NCBI RefSeq assembly: GCF_958450345.1
Contig: NC_088782.1
Span: 6,457,501 to 6,521,500 of the forward strand
Source of the DNA: Calliphora vicina
Taxonomy: Eukaryota; Arthropoda; Insecta; Diptera; Calliphoridae
Length of the DNA: 64,000 bases
Direction: 5' to 3'
The position numbers were made by a program, and so were the translations under genes. Of this stretch, positions 23,501-33,300 are shown in pieces (the first letter of the stretch is position 1; every line of letters starts with the position of its first letter). Under the pieces are notes generated by a model. That model did no database searches. It saw only the letters and a program-made list of their open reading frames with translations, and was not told where the DNA came from.

Positions 23501-25969
23501 AGCAAAGCACAGTTTGGAAATGTTGCTGGCAGTGCGTATTATCGAAGGCATTTTTGAGGTAAGTTTCTAAAAGTTCCTGATTATACTCTTTACTATTAGA
23601 GGGATGGGTTTATGCGCCTGAATGTTGAGAGAGCCCCCAAATAACTTACTTGCATGATTTATACATCAATATACCCGCAATAGACCCGCTTTCATTTAAA
23701 TGCGGGAAAATCGGCCCACAAATGACCAAGATATAAGCAAAAACTATGACTATAAGGCTATAGTAATTTGGGCCTGCAATGGGTCCAATTCAATAATAAA
23801 TTAAAAAAAAAATTTAAATAAATAATTTTGAAAAACAAAATTTTTTTTAAATTTTGAAAAACATTTTTTTGGATATTTCAAAACAATTTTGAAAAAAAAT
23901 TTCAAATTCTGTTTACCTAAAAATATTTAAAATTTGTATTTTAAAGTATAATTTGGTGAAGGGTGTATAAGATTCGGCACAGCTTGGTTTTTATCCCGGG
24001 AATTCCCGGTACAAATTTCCCGGGAATTTTGCCAATTTTTCACTACCCGATTCCCGGGATTTTTTGTCGGGAATCCCGGGAATTAAAAACAGACGAAAAT
24101 ACATAGAAAACAAATTAGATCTGTATTTTTTCACCAAAAAACTGAAAAGTTTTTCACAGTTTTTTGCTTATATCTCGGCAATAATAGAAAACTTAGTGTT
24201 ATTATTTATTTATAGAATTTATTTCTTATTGAATAATTCTAATTTCTTTAAATTTCTTCTTCAAATCCATAACAAAATAGCTTCAAAAATTTATTAAATG
24301 ATTAAATTTTTCTTCAATTCAAATCTAGTACAAAAAGGCTTAAGACAATTTTTTCAATTAATTTTGTAAATGATTTAACAAAAATTTAATCATTCAAAGT
24401 TTGAATAAATTCTGTTATTAATTAACTTTAAAATTAAATCAGTTTAAACAAAGGCTTTGGAATGAATCTAAAAAATTAAATATTAGAAATGGATTTATAG
24501 AATGAAAGAATTAAGATTTTAATTAAGCTCAAATTTTATTAATTAATTCGAAGCTCTGATATTTAATAATTATAACACTAAATTTTTATATGAAATTTGG
24601 CTATAATATTCCTAATTTACAGCATCATTATATATTTCGGGAATAGCCGGGTACCCGGGAATGTAGAAAAAAATTTCCCCATTCCCGGGAATCAAAAATG
24701 GTCGGGATTTTAAAAATCCTAGGCACAGCCGAATATAGCTGTCACACTTTTTTTTAATTTCAACTAATTTCTAAACATACGAATATAATTTTAGGGTGTT
24801 ACCTTTCCTTGTATACACGCTGTATGGTCCCGTTGGTCTCCACCTTTAGAACGTTCGCGTATGGCCTCCATAGCCTTTGCTGGTAACTATGCTGGTACTG
24901 TCATTGCCATGCCTTCGTCAGGTCTCTTGGCCTCCGCTTATGGCTGGGAAAGTGTATTCTATGTATTTGGTGTCATTGGCTGTATTTGGTTGGTGTTGTG
25001 GTTGTTAATTGTACGTTCGGGACCCGATAAGGATCGTTACTGTTCGGACGATGAACGTAATTATATTGAGAAGACAATTGGCACTGTGGGACACCAAACA
25101 ATCAAGCATCCCTGGAAGGCCATATTTACCTCATTGCCATTCTATGCCATTGCGGTGTCTCACTTTTCGGAAAATTGGGGTTTCTATACTCTGCTAACAC
25201 AGCTGCCAACATTCCTTAAAGGTTGTATCTTCGAAATATTTGTTTGCTAGCAAATTGTAATTTTCGTTTCTTTGCCATTTTAGATACCTTGAACTTCAAC
25301 TTGGATAAAACTGGTTTTATATCAGCTGTGCCATATCTAACCATGGGAATATTGTTGGGTGTTTCGGGCTATTTGGCCGATTGGCTGCAAGTCAAGGGTT
25401 ATTGGACCACCACACAAGTACGTCGTAACTTTAATTGTGGTGCTTTCTTGGCGCAAACTGTTTTCATGGTACTCACGGCCTATTTGTTGGATCCCACCTG
25501 GTCTGTGGTTTGTATAACCATATCTGTGGGTTTGGGTGCATTTGCCTGGTCGGGCTTTGCGTAAGTATTTTTTATTATTATTTTTGTTAAGTTTTGAAAG
25601 ATTATTTAAAATTTATTTATTTTTTTGAACAGCGTAAACCATTTGGACATTGCTCCCCAACATGCCAGTGTTTTGATGGGCATTGGCAATACATTTGCCA
25701 CCATACCCGGTATTGTTAGTCCCATGCTTACCGGCTATTTGGTGCAAAATCAAACCAGTGAAGAGTGGAAGACTGTATTCTTTATATCTGCTGGCATTTA
25801 TCTCGTAGGCTGTGTTATCTATTGGATGTGGGCTTCGGGCGAGCTGCAGGAGTGGGCCAAGTCCCCCGAACAAAAGGCTCTCGAAATGACAAGACAAAAG
25901 GCCGTCACGGAGGGCTATGTCAACGAAGCTTTGGAGTGCAAAGACGAAGCTAAAGAAAATCATAGTTAA
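11524..25969 (+). CDS. SLC17-family anion transporter (sialin / Na-phosphate cotransporter-like), six coding exons
   Basis: Coding exons: 11524-11588, 23076-23379, 23445-23558, 24795-25221, 25284-25560, 25633-25969. All have GT-AG borders and consistent phase, giving 507 codons, the usual size for the family. It is a 12-helix major facilitator that moves organic anions or phosphate coupled to H+ or Na+ in plasma or lysosomal/vesicular membranes; the substrate cannot be read from sequence. SLC17 hallmarks are R58 in helix 1 (FFNVYSLRVNLSVAIVAMT), a possible glycosylation site N71 in the first loop, GGFIGAKIGG, R154-IIEG, E161, FPCIHAVWSRW with H169, and SPPLERSRMAS. Exon 1 (MNEPVKNGKDAGHQLE...) joins exon 2 in phase 2 (CC|T) and supplies the start that exon 2 lacks. 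Intron 1 is 11.5 kb and crowded with repeats. Intron 3 holds an R1 copy containing a hAT-like element. The family call is firm; the exon 1 link is good but unproven. Confidence 0.88.
11589..12680. other. Intron 1, first part
   Basis: AT-rich intronic DNA. The dispersed repeat shared with 5958-6048 lies at 12085-12180. Nothing else is recognised. Confidence 0.4.
12681..14270. mobile_element. Candidate inverted-repeat element bounded by TTACCCAGCAGTT, carrying an R2 insertion
   Basis: TTACCCAGCAGTT at 12681-12693 is matched by its exact complement AACTGCTGGGTAA at 14258-14270. Inside both ends lie repeated motifs (GTAGTCACTTT, 'tctccaagtaac', CTAGTCACGTAGCTAG). The centre is a nearly complete R2 copy (13203-14045). 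There is no transposase and no clear target duplication, so the boundaries are provisional. Confidence 0.4.
13203..14045 (-). repeat. R2 Helentron-like repeat, near full length, with internal tandem duplication
   Basis: The left end has AGTAAGAAAG and the hairpin ATGGTCGG-TCAAGC-CCGACCAT. The right end is ATACCCTCCCCACTATGGTG. Between ~13330 and ~13650 a unit of roughly 150 bp is repeated (GGGAGCTATGACTAATTATG twice, 'aagtgattttcgg' twice). A block of ~150-bp tandem repeats is a known trait of DINE-1/Helentron elements. The open frame over this region is a by-product of the duplication. Confidence 0.7.
14251..14289. repeat. Perfect 14-bp inverted repeat (hairpin)
   Basis: CTCCTAGAACTGCT (14251-14264) is separated by 11 bp from its exact complement AGCAGTTCTAGGAG (14276-14289). 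It overlaps the right border of the element above and may be part of its terminus. Confidence 0.6.
14290..15439. other. Intron 1, AT-rich, nothing recognised
   Basis: No transposon ends, tandem arrays or coding potential were seen. Confidence 0.4.
15440..15690. repeat. ACCGTTACC-rich element, relative of 22080-22385
   Basis: Short motifs ACCGTTACC, ACCGTTATCG and GTTACCGATA are densely repeated here. The copy at 22080-22385 has the same motifs inverted (GGTAACGGTA). A shared edge-like block (CGTTACCC-TAAAATA) suggests one family. The motif-dense design resembles hAT-type non-autonomous elements, but no ends were fixed. Confidence 0.4.
15778..16265 (+). repeat. R2 fragment
   Basis: It carries GTCCGTCTGGCTGGCTGTTC, 'cggtctataattagtcatagctcccatata' (core TAATTAGTCATAGCTCCCAT), and then a second, similar block. 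It is more diverged than other copies and lacks the hairpin end. Confidence 0.6.
16300..16680. repeat. Element rich in the CATAATATGGTT motif
   Basis: Motifs of the type ATCATATTATGGTTA, CACATTATAGTT and ATCATAATATCG alternate in both orientations. Similar motif-dense DNA occurs at 63660-64000 and in the foldback at 18429. The ends are not defined. Confidence 0.4.
16690..17398. other. Intron 1, AT-rich, nothing recognised
   Basis: No features could be supported. Confidence 0.35.
17399..17640. repeat. 242-bp MITE with ~57-bp inverted ends (copy 1 of 2)
   Basis: The left arm starts TTGGTTGATTCACAAGG. The right arm ends in CCTTGTGAATCGGCCAA. The arms stay similar to about GTAATATTTCAC / GTGAAATATTAGAAC. 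The core contains 'cctgcgccgaacgcctaagtatcggttaagc' (key part GCGCCGAACGCCTAAG). A second copy is at 44421-44862. No transposase is present and the target duplication is unclear. Confidence 0.65.
17641..18428. other. Intron 1, AT-rich, nothing recognised
   Basis: No features could be supported. Confidence 0.35.
18429..18872. repeat. 444-bp foldback element (two ~210-bp near-perfect inverted arms)
   Basis: TGGGCATGGTTACTGTAACC opens the left arm and GGTTACAGTAACCATGCCCA closes the right arm. Pairing continues, with few differences, through CATTTACATGATTGTGGTAA and 'caaccatatatatggtt' to a short unpaired centre near 18638-18668 (around CTCTCGGCTTAAAGCTT). The arms contain further small palindromes. 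It has no coding capacity. It is a MITE or foldback transposon in intron 1. Confidence 0.8.
18873..19389. other. Intron 1, AT-rich with small simple repeats
   Basis: There is a TATG/ACGT-type simple repeat and a T-run near 19200-19275. No gene is seen. Confidence 0.35.
19390..19864 (-). repeat. R2 copy, short form
   Basis: The left end is GTAAGAAAGTATGGTCGGTC with the hairpin weakened by mutation (GTCCGAAAAT). The right end is ATACCCTGCCCACTATGTTG followed by GTGTAGGGTATAAA. Much of the interior is deleted. Confidence 0.65.
20172..21633 (-). mobile_element. Degenerate IS630/Tc1/mariner element related to the DD41D copy at 33997
   Basis: The ends are inverted repeats: AAGAGGGTCTCAGTAAG (20172-20188) against the complement of CTTACTGAGACACCCTT (21617-21633), 15 of 17 matching, flanked by TA on both sides. 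On the minus strand, broken frames still read KVIFSDEAHFDLNGF, GVIGPYFFEDEA, LEDMWF, QDGAT and FFLWGFVKSRVYANKP. These are the catalytic-core landmarks of the element at 33997-34949. About 490 extra bases of less AT-rich DNA (roughly 20500-21050) separate QDGAT from FFLWGF, probably a later insertion. It is a pseudogene throughout. Confidence 0.7.
21634..22079. other. R1 remnant and AT-rich DNA
   Basis: 21768-21880 resembles the middle of R1 on the minus strand (TCGAGAATTTTGGCAGTG, AAATGGCTGAGATATGA). The rest is featureless. Confidence 0.4.
22080..22385. repeat. GGTAACGGTA-rich element, relative of 15440-15690
   Basis: Repeated AGCGATAACGATATT, AACGGTAACGGTATT and TCGGTAACGGTATTTTAGGG mark a motif-dense non-coding element in the orientation opposite to its relative in the same intron. 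Confidence 0.4.
22386..23075. other. End of intron 1, before exon 2
   Basis: A stretch near 22660-22830 is less AT-rich and holds a TGTCCGTCTGTCTGTCCG run and repeated 'ggctggctgactggct' words. It could hold an alternative promoter, since TCAGTT occurs at 22810, but no downstream element sits at +28. The acceptor TTTTTTTTTTTAG closes the intron. Confidence 0.35.
23650..24750 (-). repeat. R1 copy in intron 3 of the transporter, split by a hAT-like insertion
   Basis: R1 blocks run from ~23650 to GATTCGGCACAGC (23983). They resume after the insertion with GGCACAGCCGAATATAG (from 24722). The two halves rejoin exactly into the R1 hairpin. Confidence 0.75.
23984..24721. mobile_element. Non-autonomous hAT-like element with CCCGGGAA subterminal repeats
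   Basis: It is 738 bp long. It interrupts the R1 hairpin and is flanked by a perfect 8-bp duplication, GGCACAGC (23976-23983 and 24722-24729). The ends are related inverted repeats (TTGGTTTTTATCCCG against TAGGATTTTTAAAATCCCG). Both subterminal regions are packed with TTCCCGGGAAT-type palindromes, likely binding sites for a transposase supplied elsewhere. There is no coding sequence. An 8-bp duplication and short motif clusters fit hAT. Confidence 0.75.
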
Positions 25970-26137
25970 TTATACACACAAACACACACACCCATGTAGT
26001 ATGTAGTTTAAAGAATTTCCTTTTGTAATATTCAAAAACGATGTAACGCATAAATATCTATTGTACAAATGTATGTAAATATGTATCTATGCCACTAGAA
26101 AAAGTATTGTAAATAATCATTTTATATATTTTAAGTA

Positions 26138-26143
26138 ATTAAA
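26138..26143 (+). promoter_or_regulatory. Likely poly(A) signal of the SLC17 gene (ATTAAA)
   Basis: This is the first good hexamer in the 3' UTR, 169 bp after the stop codon, followed by a T-rich stretch. No AATAAA was seen before it. Confidence 0.45.
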
Positions 26144-26159
26144 AACAGAATTTATTGGT

Positions 26160-28261
26160 TTAAATTTTATATTTACTCAACACACATTTGTTGCATTCAT
26201 TCCGCTCGCCCGCCCGCTAAAGTTCAATAGACTCTAAATATTTGAAAGCAAATAATCATTTAGACAAACAAACAAAAACATACTGCAAATTGCATTCGAA
26301 ACGTTTTGAATCATCAAAAGAAATAATCAAGTCGTAAAATTATGGTTGTTAATGTGACAAGCGTAAAAAAAATGTTCTATTATTAAAGGCAGAAGAAAAA
26401 GCGTGGGAGGCGGTAAACAAATTTTTATTATCAAATACCTCAAGTGCAATAATAGAATTAGTAGGGTGGAATCTTCAGTACCCTTTAAAAATGCGGATAA
26501 TGTTAACCGGAACCATTTGTGCTGTGGAGTTTTAAAATCAGTTTATAAGAGAAAAATTTTGATTTTTTAAAAATTTTGAGAAAACATTTTTTTAATTAAA
26601 ATTAAATTTCATAAAATTTTAAATCGGTTAACATTAACCACTTCAACACCAGGGTTACAGGTTTAATTTTTTGAAAATTTGGGATTCAGTGAGGGATTTT
26701 CGCAGTAGTAGTTAAATTAGGTTCCGAAATGAGAATAAAAACGAGAAAGTTGTAAATTATGACTCTAAAATGTTTAATTTAACCCTTTCAGACATTAAAT
26801 AGAATTAGTTGAGATAAAAAACTGAAAATTTCAGTGTAAGCTAATATGAGGCTGCTAATTAAGAATATGAAGTCAAATTACAGGTAAATCGTCACACATG
26901 CCTACCAGATGTAGTCAAATATATTGGGCGAATTTTCTTAAATGACATGTATCTCATAAATAAAATTTAAAAAATTAATGTAATTAATTGCAATTAATAC
27001 ACAAATATCTAAACTAATACTCAATTAATACTTACGCGCTTTTTTTAGAGCTTAAAATAATGCAATTATCATTTTAAAAAAGCACCGAATATTACTATGT
27101 CTAACACATTCTTATAGAACGCTGACGTACTTATGAAAATAACTTAATTTAACAAAAATCAATGAAAAATAAGATGTTTAAATCACATATATATAGAATC
27201 TAGTAAACACTCTTTTGATAACGCTATTAACTGTAAAAATCTATCCAATTGCGTCAACGCTACATGACTTTAAAAGGAAAAATCCAAATGTCCAATATAT
27301 TGGACAAAATGTCTGAAAGGGTTAAAATGTTTCTTTTTAAAAATCTGTGAAAGAAATATTCAAAAGTTAATTTTGCAAACATTTAAGAGTTAAAAAGTTT
27401 AAAAAAAATATAAGTTTATTTTGACTTCAGGTTAATACTCGGATCTAGTGGAATATTACACTGAGGTTTTTTCACAATTCCGCAATATCTGTAAATGTGA
27501 TATATTTTTATGAAAAATCTCAAATATTCAAAATGTTGACCTTTGGTGTTGAAATATTTACCGATTTCAATAAAATATTTGTGTAATGATCCATTCAGTA
27601 TGCGTCGTTTCGAGTCCGTTCTTTTAATTGAACTTATTTCTAATTAAAATCATAAATATGGATTTATTATGATGATCCAATCCAATCCAATCTCTAATTT
27701 TAGTATAACGTATTTTAATATTTTATGGAAATGGAGAACACTTTAAATTTTTGAAAATTTAGGATTTAGTGGCGGATTTTCTGAGTAGTATTTATTTAGG
27801 TTCCGAAATGAGAATTCTCAAATATTCAAATTGTTGACCTTTGAAACATCGTTGAAAGGTTTCCCAATTTCGCTAATATCTTCAGTATAATTTTTTTTGA
27901 ATTGCTACGCATCCCTACGACTAGAAAACGGTGATCACTTGCCATGTCTGTACCCCTACGACTGCGCACATATAAAGAGAATCCCTCCATTTACCGCTTA
28001 TCGCCAAATGGTCGATTTGGTTTTCCGTTCTTTGGTCCGGGGAAACCTAAGTCGCTTTATGGATTCTCCTGTGAGGGAATAGCGACCCACCAACTACCAG
28101 ATTGTTTTCCGCACACATTCCCAAAGTACGGCATTCTGGGTCTTACGACCAAGTGCATGGGTGCCCATAATTGACTTTAAATTGGTATTGTCAGAGCAAA
28201 TTTGTTTGGAATCTCCCAGGTAACATAAAGACGAGAGACTCCGATTTGCCAAACAAAATTA
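26160..28261. other. AT-rich intergenic DNA with a ~1.1-kb-spaced direct repeat
   Basis: Blocks at 26660-26745 and 27742-27815 share 'ttttgaaaattt.ggatt.agtg' and TTAGGTTCCGAAATGAGAAT. CTCAAATATTCAAA..TGTTGACCTTTG occurs at ~27518 and ~27817. A less AT-rich patch at 27900-28175 has open frames on the plus strand, but they show no recognised domain and no splice or start context, so I do not call a gene. Confidence 0.4.
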
Positions 28262-30540
28262 CAACAAACAAGTAAGAGAGCTATATTCGGCTGTGCCGAA
28301 TCTTATATACCCTTAACCAAATTATATTTAAAAATATTTTTATTTAAACAAAATCAAAATTTTTTTTTTAATGTTTTAAAATTTTTTTTAAAATTTTTTT
28401 TCCAAATTGTTTTTTAATTTTTTTTAAAAAAAGTTTTTTCAAAATTTTTTTTTTAAATTTCTTTAATTAATTTTTTTGGAAAAAGAATTTATGACAAAAA
28501 AAATGTTTGATGAAAAAAAAATTCGGTTAAAATTCGGTTATTTTTTTCCGATTTTGACCCATTGTATGTCCAACTTACTATGGTCTTATATACGTCGCAC
28601 AGTGGGGTCAAATGCCCCTTTTTTACGGATTTATTAATATCTCAACAACAATAATAGCGACTCTCGCAAAATTTTACGTGGTTAGCCCTTAGACCAATCC
28701 GCATATTGTAACAAAATTTTAGGGATATAGGAGGGGGAAGTCAATTACCCACCATATAAAATAATTATTAGCTGTGCTATATCTATAGAACTACAATAGT
28801 TATGCACACTAATTTTGCTGTGGGTAACTCTAAGAACAAACTACACGTTCCGCCAAAATCGGAAGGGTATACGAGGGTGGAATCGGGATCCCCCCATACA
28901 AATGAATTATTAATTCTCCTATATCTATAGAACTACATCAGTGAGATACACTAAATTTATGCATTTTATTGATAAAAAAAACTACCATATTGTTTTAAGA
29001 TGATATCATTATATTAACTAGTAATGGGCGGTTGAATAATAGAGATCTTTCCCAACTCATGACACTAAAAGACTTGCAAACTTTAAATGCACTGCTGTGA
29101 AATTTATACAACACAATATTTGAAATGAGACAATATAAAAACTACAGATCTGAACGTGAGTGATAACTGGCTCCCGATATAAAACTTTAAAATTCTCGCG
29201 ATCGCGCTTACTAACATGATTTTTTTATTAAGCTAAATTGCCTGCTATCGGATGACTTCGTATTAACCACAATAAAAAACTTTTAAACAAGCATATACAA
29301 GCGTGAGTGCATGAGAGTTAAATTGTTAAAATTCCGCGTGCTATTCATTCACGATTAGAAAATCAATAGATGGAAAACTAAACTGAAATAAAGAAAAGTA
29401 ATTGGTAAAAGTTTATTATTGTTTATCTCATTATAATACAAGGATATAGCCACGTCCAGGCCTCACTCACACGTGACTCTCGTATTATTAATCACAGCAC
29501 TTGCACATCTCAAAAAAAACAATGACAATAACAACAACAACGACAGCAATAAAACGTTTATCAGAATCGCAAAGTGCTTTTTGATGGTAGACTTAAAGGG
29601 TGAAGCTTTTACTAATTTACATGTAACTTCTGAGGCGCAGCGATGCGCAACCTAATTTTTTCTGAAATAACGCCTATCTGTCCAGGCTTTTAAATTATAT
29701 CAAATTCTCTGCCCAGCTGAGCCCAGCTAATAACTTTATGTCCATTTGAACTGACAAAATTCCTTTTTTTTTTGCACTTCCAATATAAAAACTAATATCA
29801 AAGCTACTTCCGCAAATAATTCAAATTTAAATTTAACCAAAACATATCAATAAATACCTGAACTTGATGTATGCATAATTAGATTTGTTAATTTTTTTAA
29901 ATTACCTATCACAAATAGTATTTATTTGCCCAATGTTTTATTTTTTTTTTATAAATTTTTTAGGTTTTCTTCTCACAATATGTAATTTCAACACGTGACT
30001 ATAAAAATACCTTTTAATATTTCACATTAATTTTTTGCCTGCTCATGTAGAATTTTGTGCTCTTTAATCTGGCACTTTCAGTTTTCACGATACTTGAAAT
30101 TGGTTTTTTCAATTAATCCGCAAAATTTGTATGTTTGGCCCCTCTGTGCGTCGTTGCAAATGTCTTTGAAATATCTATCATTAGATATCCATATTGTCTA
30201 TATTAATGACTTAGTAATCCAGATATAGGTAAAAAATAGGTCAAAAATCGAGGTTGTCCTAGTTTTTTCCTTATATCTCAGCCATTTGTGGACCGATTTT
30301 CTCGACCGAGCCGGAAGAATTTCGGAGATATTGATGTATGAATCGTGTATGTAAGTTATTTGGGGGCTTCGGAAAGTTGATTTCAACACACAGGCGGACA
30401 GACGGACATGGCTATATCGATTCCGCTATCTATAACGATCCAGAATATATATACTTTATGGGGTCGCAAATGAAAAATGTGGAAATTACAAACGGAATGA
30501 CAAACTTATACATACCCTTGCCACTCATGGTGAAGGGTAA
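28262..30540 (+). repeat. R1 Helentron-like repeat split by a Transib-like element
   Basis: The left part (ACAAGTAAGAGAGC and hairpin TTCGGCTGTGCCGAA) runs to CTTATATACGTCG at 28597. The right part resumes at CGTCGTTGCAAATGTC (30149) and runs to CATGGTGAAGGGTA near 30538. Removing the insertion and one CGTCG restores the R1 sequence seen at 6343-6362 and 49762-49781. Confidence 0.75.
28598..30148. mobile_element. Non-autonomous Transib-like transposon
   Basis: It is 1551 bp long. The ends are CACAGTGGGGTCAAA and, on the other strand, CACAGAGGGGCCAAA (13 of 15 identical). It is flanked by a perfect 5-bp duplication CGTCG (28593-28597 and 30149-30153). Transib elements are known for 5-bp, GC-rich targets close to CGNCG and for ends resembling the V(D)J heptamer CACAGTG, and all of these are met. 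The interior shows no transposase frame and is too short for a full one (~2 kb coding), so it would depend on a helper. Confidence 0.75.
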
Positions 30541-30544
30541 ATTA

Positions 30545-32344
30545 TACATCTGATACAACAATAAAATACATTGACTTTAAGTATGTTGTTGTTGCAAGGG
30601 TTAGGTTTTTGACAATTACGTCTGGTCTCTATGTTACCTAGGATGCTCTTATTAATTGCCTTTTTAAGGGTATTATAGAATTCTTCTTGCTTTCAGGGTC
30701 GGAGGCGTCCGTCGTAGATACACGTAAAATTACGTGCGCTAGTGCGAAATCTAACCTGGCGAACCGCTTAATCGCAGCCGCACTAACTAGGAGAACAGAC
30801 GCTGCAATCGCTTCTCACAAATAGCTAAAAAAAAACCCTAGAACTAGAGAACGTGAGATTTGACATTCTAAACAAATTTATAAAAATTAAACTGACCTAA
30901 TTTTAAAATAAAATTTATTCAACATATTTTGTGATTGTGGTCAATTGAGCCAATTTAAGAAATTCCAATGGCCGATTCTGATCCTACTTATGTGTCATAC
31001 ATATTTCTGAATTTAGATAATTCAAAGTAAATTTAGAACAGCAAAAGTACTTGGTCGGCATTAACGAAGCCAATCGTCACTACAAATGAATGAACGTCCA
31101 CATAAACAGTTGTTTTACTCGAAAGTTTTGTAAAGACAGCAGTTAAACTGTTATAATAACAACAACAAATTAATAAATAATCATGTGTTTGTTTACCTTT
31201 TCAAGCAAAAATAATTATAAATAATCAAGTCCGTTGGCATTTGAATTGTTTACTTTAAATAATTAAAATATTTCGAAAATAAACATTAAAATTGTTTCGT
31301 TTCAACAATTAAGTAAATATTTTATATAAAACCCGCAAAACATTTTTCTAAACTATTTTTGCGAATCAATATATTTTCATTGTATCTCGTTTGAATCGCT
31401 ACAGTTTTCATCAAAGGAATTTTTATGAATGTGAAAACATGTGAAATTTACAAAAATAACAAAATAAAATTTAAAAATAAGAAAAATTATAAAAGAAACA
31501 ACTAAAATAGTAATAACAACAACCAAAACAAATACAACGTCAGCAGCAATTTCACAGCAGTAAAGAAAAACAAAAAAAAAAGAATTGAAATGAAATGAAA
31601 AGCATTGCTGGCTCTCAGTTTATTTGTAAGCACAATATTGGAATTTCTATAATTTTGGCAAAAGGCCAAGAATAATTTTAATTGAAATTAATAGCCAAAT
31701 TCTTAAGATTCTTAAGGTGTATAAACATATTTTTAAAAATTATTTACAGAATATTCTTTTCAACATTTTCAGTTTATTTTGCGCTTCTTTTATTTCTGGC
31801 CAAAACACAAAGCATATTTATTTTATTATTGACTGGCGGATTGAGTGAGGGAATTAATGAGTGAATGAGTATGTGTATGTTTGTATGGAATTTGATTTTC
31901 ATGTTTTTTTTTAGTGAATTAAAGAATGTATTTTTGGGAAATACACTTATCGATAATTATACTCTATGGAGTAAGTGGAACATCTTCATGTTTATTTTTG
32001 AGTTACTTTTGAAATACTTTTCTTTTTATTATTATGAAATGTTGAAAAATTCGATAAAATTTTATAACTCTTAATCTGAATTCTTATTAATTGATTTCTG
32101 AGTCAGATTTCTGATTTTTTGGAGAAAAAATTTTTAAATTATTTTATTTGTTATTTATATCTCAGCCATTAATGGACCGATTTTGTTGATTTTAAAATAC
32201 ACAATTTATCGAAAGTATAGCTGATATCTTGATACAAAATATTGGTCATTAAGATATCTGAGGACTTCGAAAAATTGATTTCAACAGACACATTTTGTTA
32301 AATAAATGTTCCTATCACGAAAATTTGGGAATAAAATATTTAGC
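30545..32344. other. Intergenic DNA; R1 remnant at 32155-32296
   Basis: 30680-30830 is less AT-rich (GTCGGAGGCGTCCGTCGTAG, 'gcgctagtgcgaaatc') and could be a retroelement scrap. AGGTAACATAGAGAC at ~30640 (reverse strand) matches AGGTAACATAAAGAC at ~28218, so the R1/Transib block may lie inside a still older element. No gene was found. Confidence 0.35.
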
Positions 32345-33120
32345 TTTAGCGTATCCCAAAATGAAGGTTATCCCAGAGACCTACGTACGGGGCAAGGAGA
32401 GGCAAAATATCCCAACCTTATCCTTCTAATTAGTTTTTAACAGGTATTGCAACATGTGGCCTAGCGTTGCCATAATGGAATATTACGGTTTCGTGCTGGC
32501 CCCAAATTCTGGACATTTTTCGGCAATGCTCGCTTCAAACGAATATGTTGCGTTCAGCACATGTTCCATGTGATGGTCTGGTCATATTTCAGCAGCTCAT
32601 AATAGATAGGACTCTTTTGCTCTCACAAATTACAGAGAATTTGGTGTCGATTCGGCTGGTTGGCCTCTTGGCTTCAATTCGTATGGCTCCCAACTTCACT
32701 TATTTTGGATGAATCCTGCTGATTACAAATGTTTTAATTGCTGCTTGAGTAGCTCCCAATGATTTTGAAAGCTCTTGTTGAGTTTTACAACAATCTTCAT
32801 GGGGTAATGAATTAAATTCTTGGTCTTCCGGGTCGAAATCACCACTTCTGAACCGCAGAAACCATCTCCCGAGCGTTAATGCCGATGGAACACATTCACC
32901 ATAAGCTTTGGTTAGAAATCGGTGTGCTTTAGCGGCCCTTTTTTCAAATTAAAGAAGTAAAGCAAAACATCCCGCATATGACGCCTTGTTGGCACAAAAT
33001 TATAGTGTAGTATCTAAGTGAGAATAAATGACAGACATGTACCCTTCAACATGACATATAAGTTATTAAAAACCGCGTTCAAAAGATACGCCATCTATTG
33101 TAAATCCCGCATTTTTAAGT
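32345..33120 (-). mobile_element. Degraded mauritiana-type mariner
   Basis: From 33120 downward the minus strand gives the usual 5' UTR, then broken frames encoding the N-terminal HTH region, DEQEFNSLPHEDCCKTQQEL-like text, 'SSRIHPK' and the GNARPHVA..PVKN..GWDIL block near the catalytic core. There are multiple stops and frameshifts. It is the same family as the copies at 7495-10450, 50345-50760, 56590-58680 and 61690-62790. Confidence 0.7.
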
Positions 33121-33124
33121 CTTA

Positions 33125-33300
33125 TTGTTTTATTTATAGCAAAAACTTATTTTACTTAGGACAATTGAAAACAAATTTTTAGTTTTATTTTATTTGATAA
33201 TGTTTGATCTTACAAAACACTTGTAAGAGTAAACAACGACAAAAAAATATTGTTTTAAAAAAGTGTTAAAGCTTCTTTCAGTAAATATTTGCCTTTATCC
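33125..33300. repeat. Dispersed repeat also at 46255-46425
   Basis: Shared blocks are AAAAACTTATTTTACTTA, TTTGATCTTA and ACACTTGTAAGAGTAAAC, in the same order and orientation. The copy here directly follows the mariner, so it may be flanking DNA that was duplicated. Confidence 0.5.

Noticed and set aside
24064..24297. 77-codon frame in transporter intron 3
   Set aside because: It lies inside the hAT-like element, which is non-coding. The frame is AT-rich by chance.
27897..28174. Less AT-rich patch with overlapping plus-strand frames
   Set aside because: No domain, no splice or start context, and two frames compete. It may be transposon debris.
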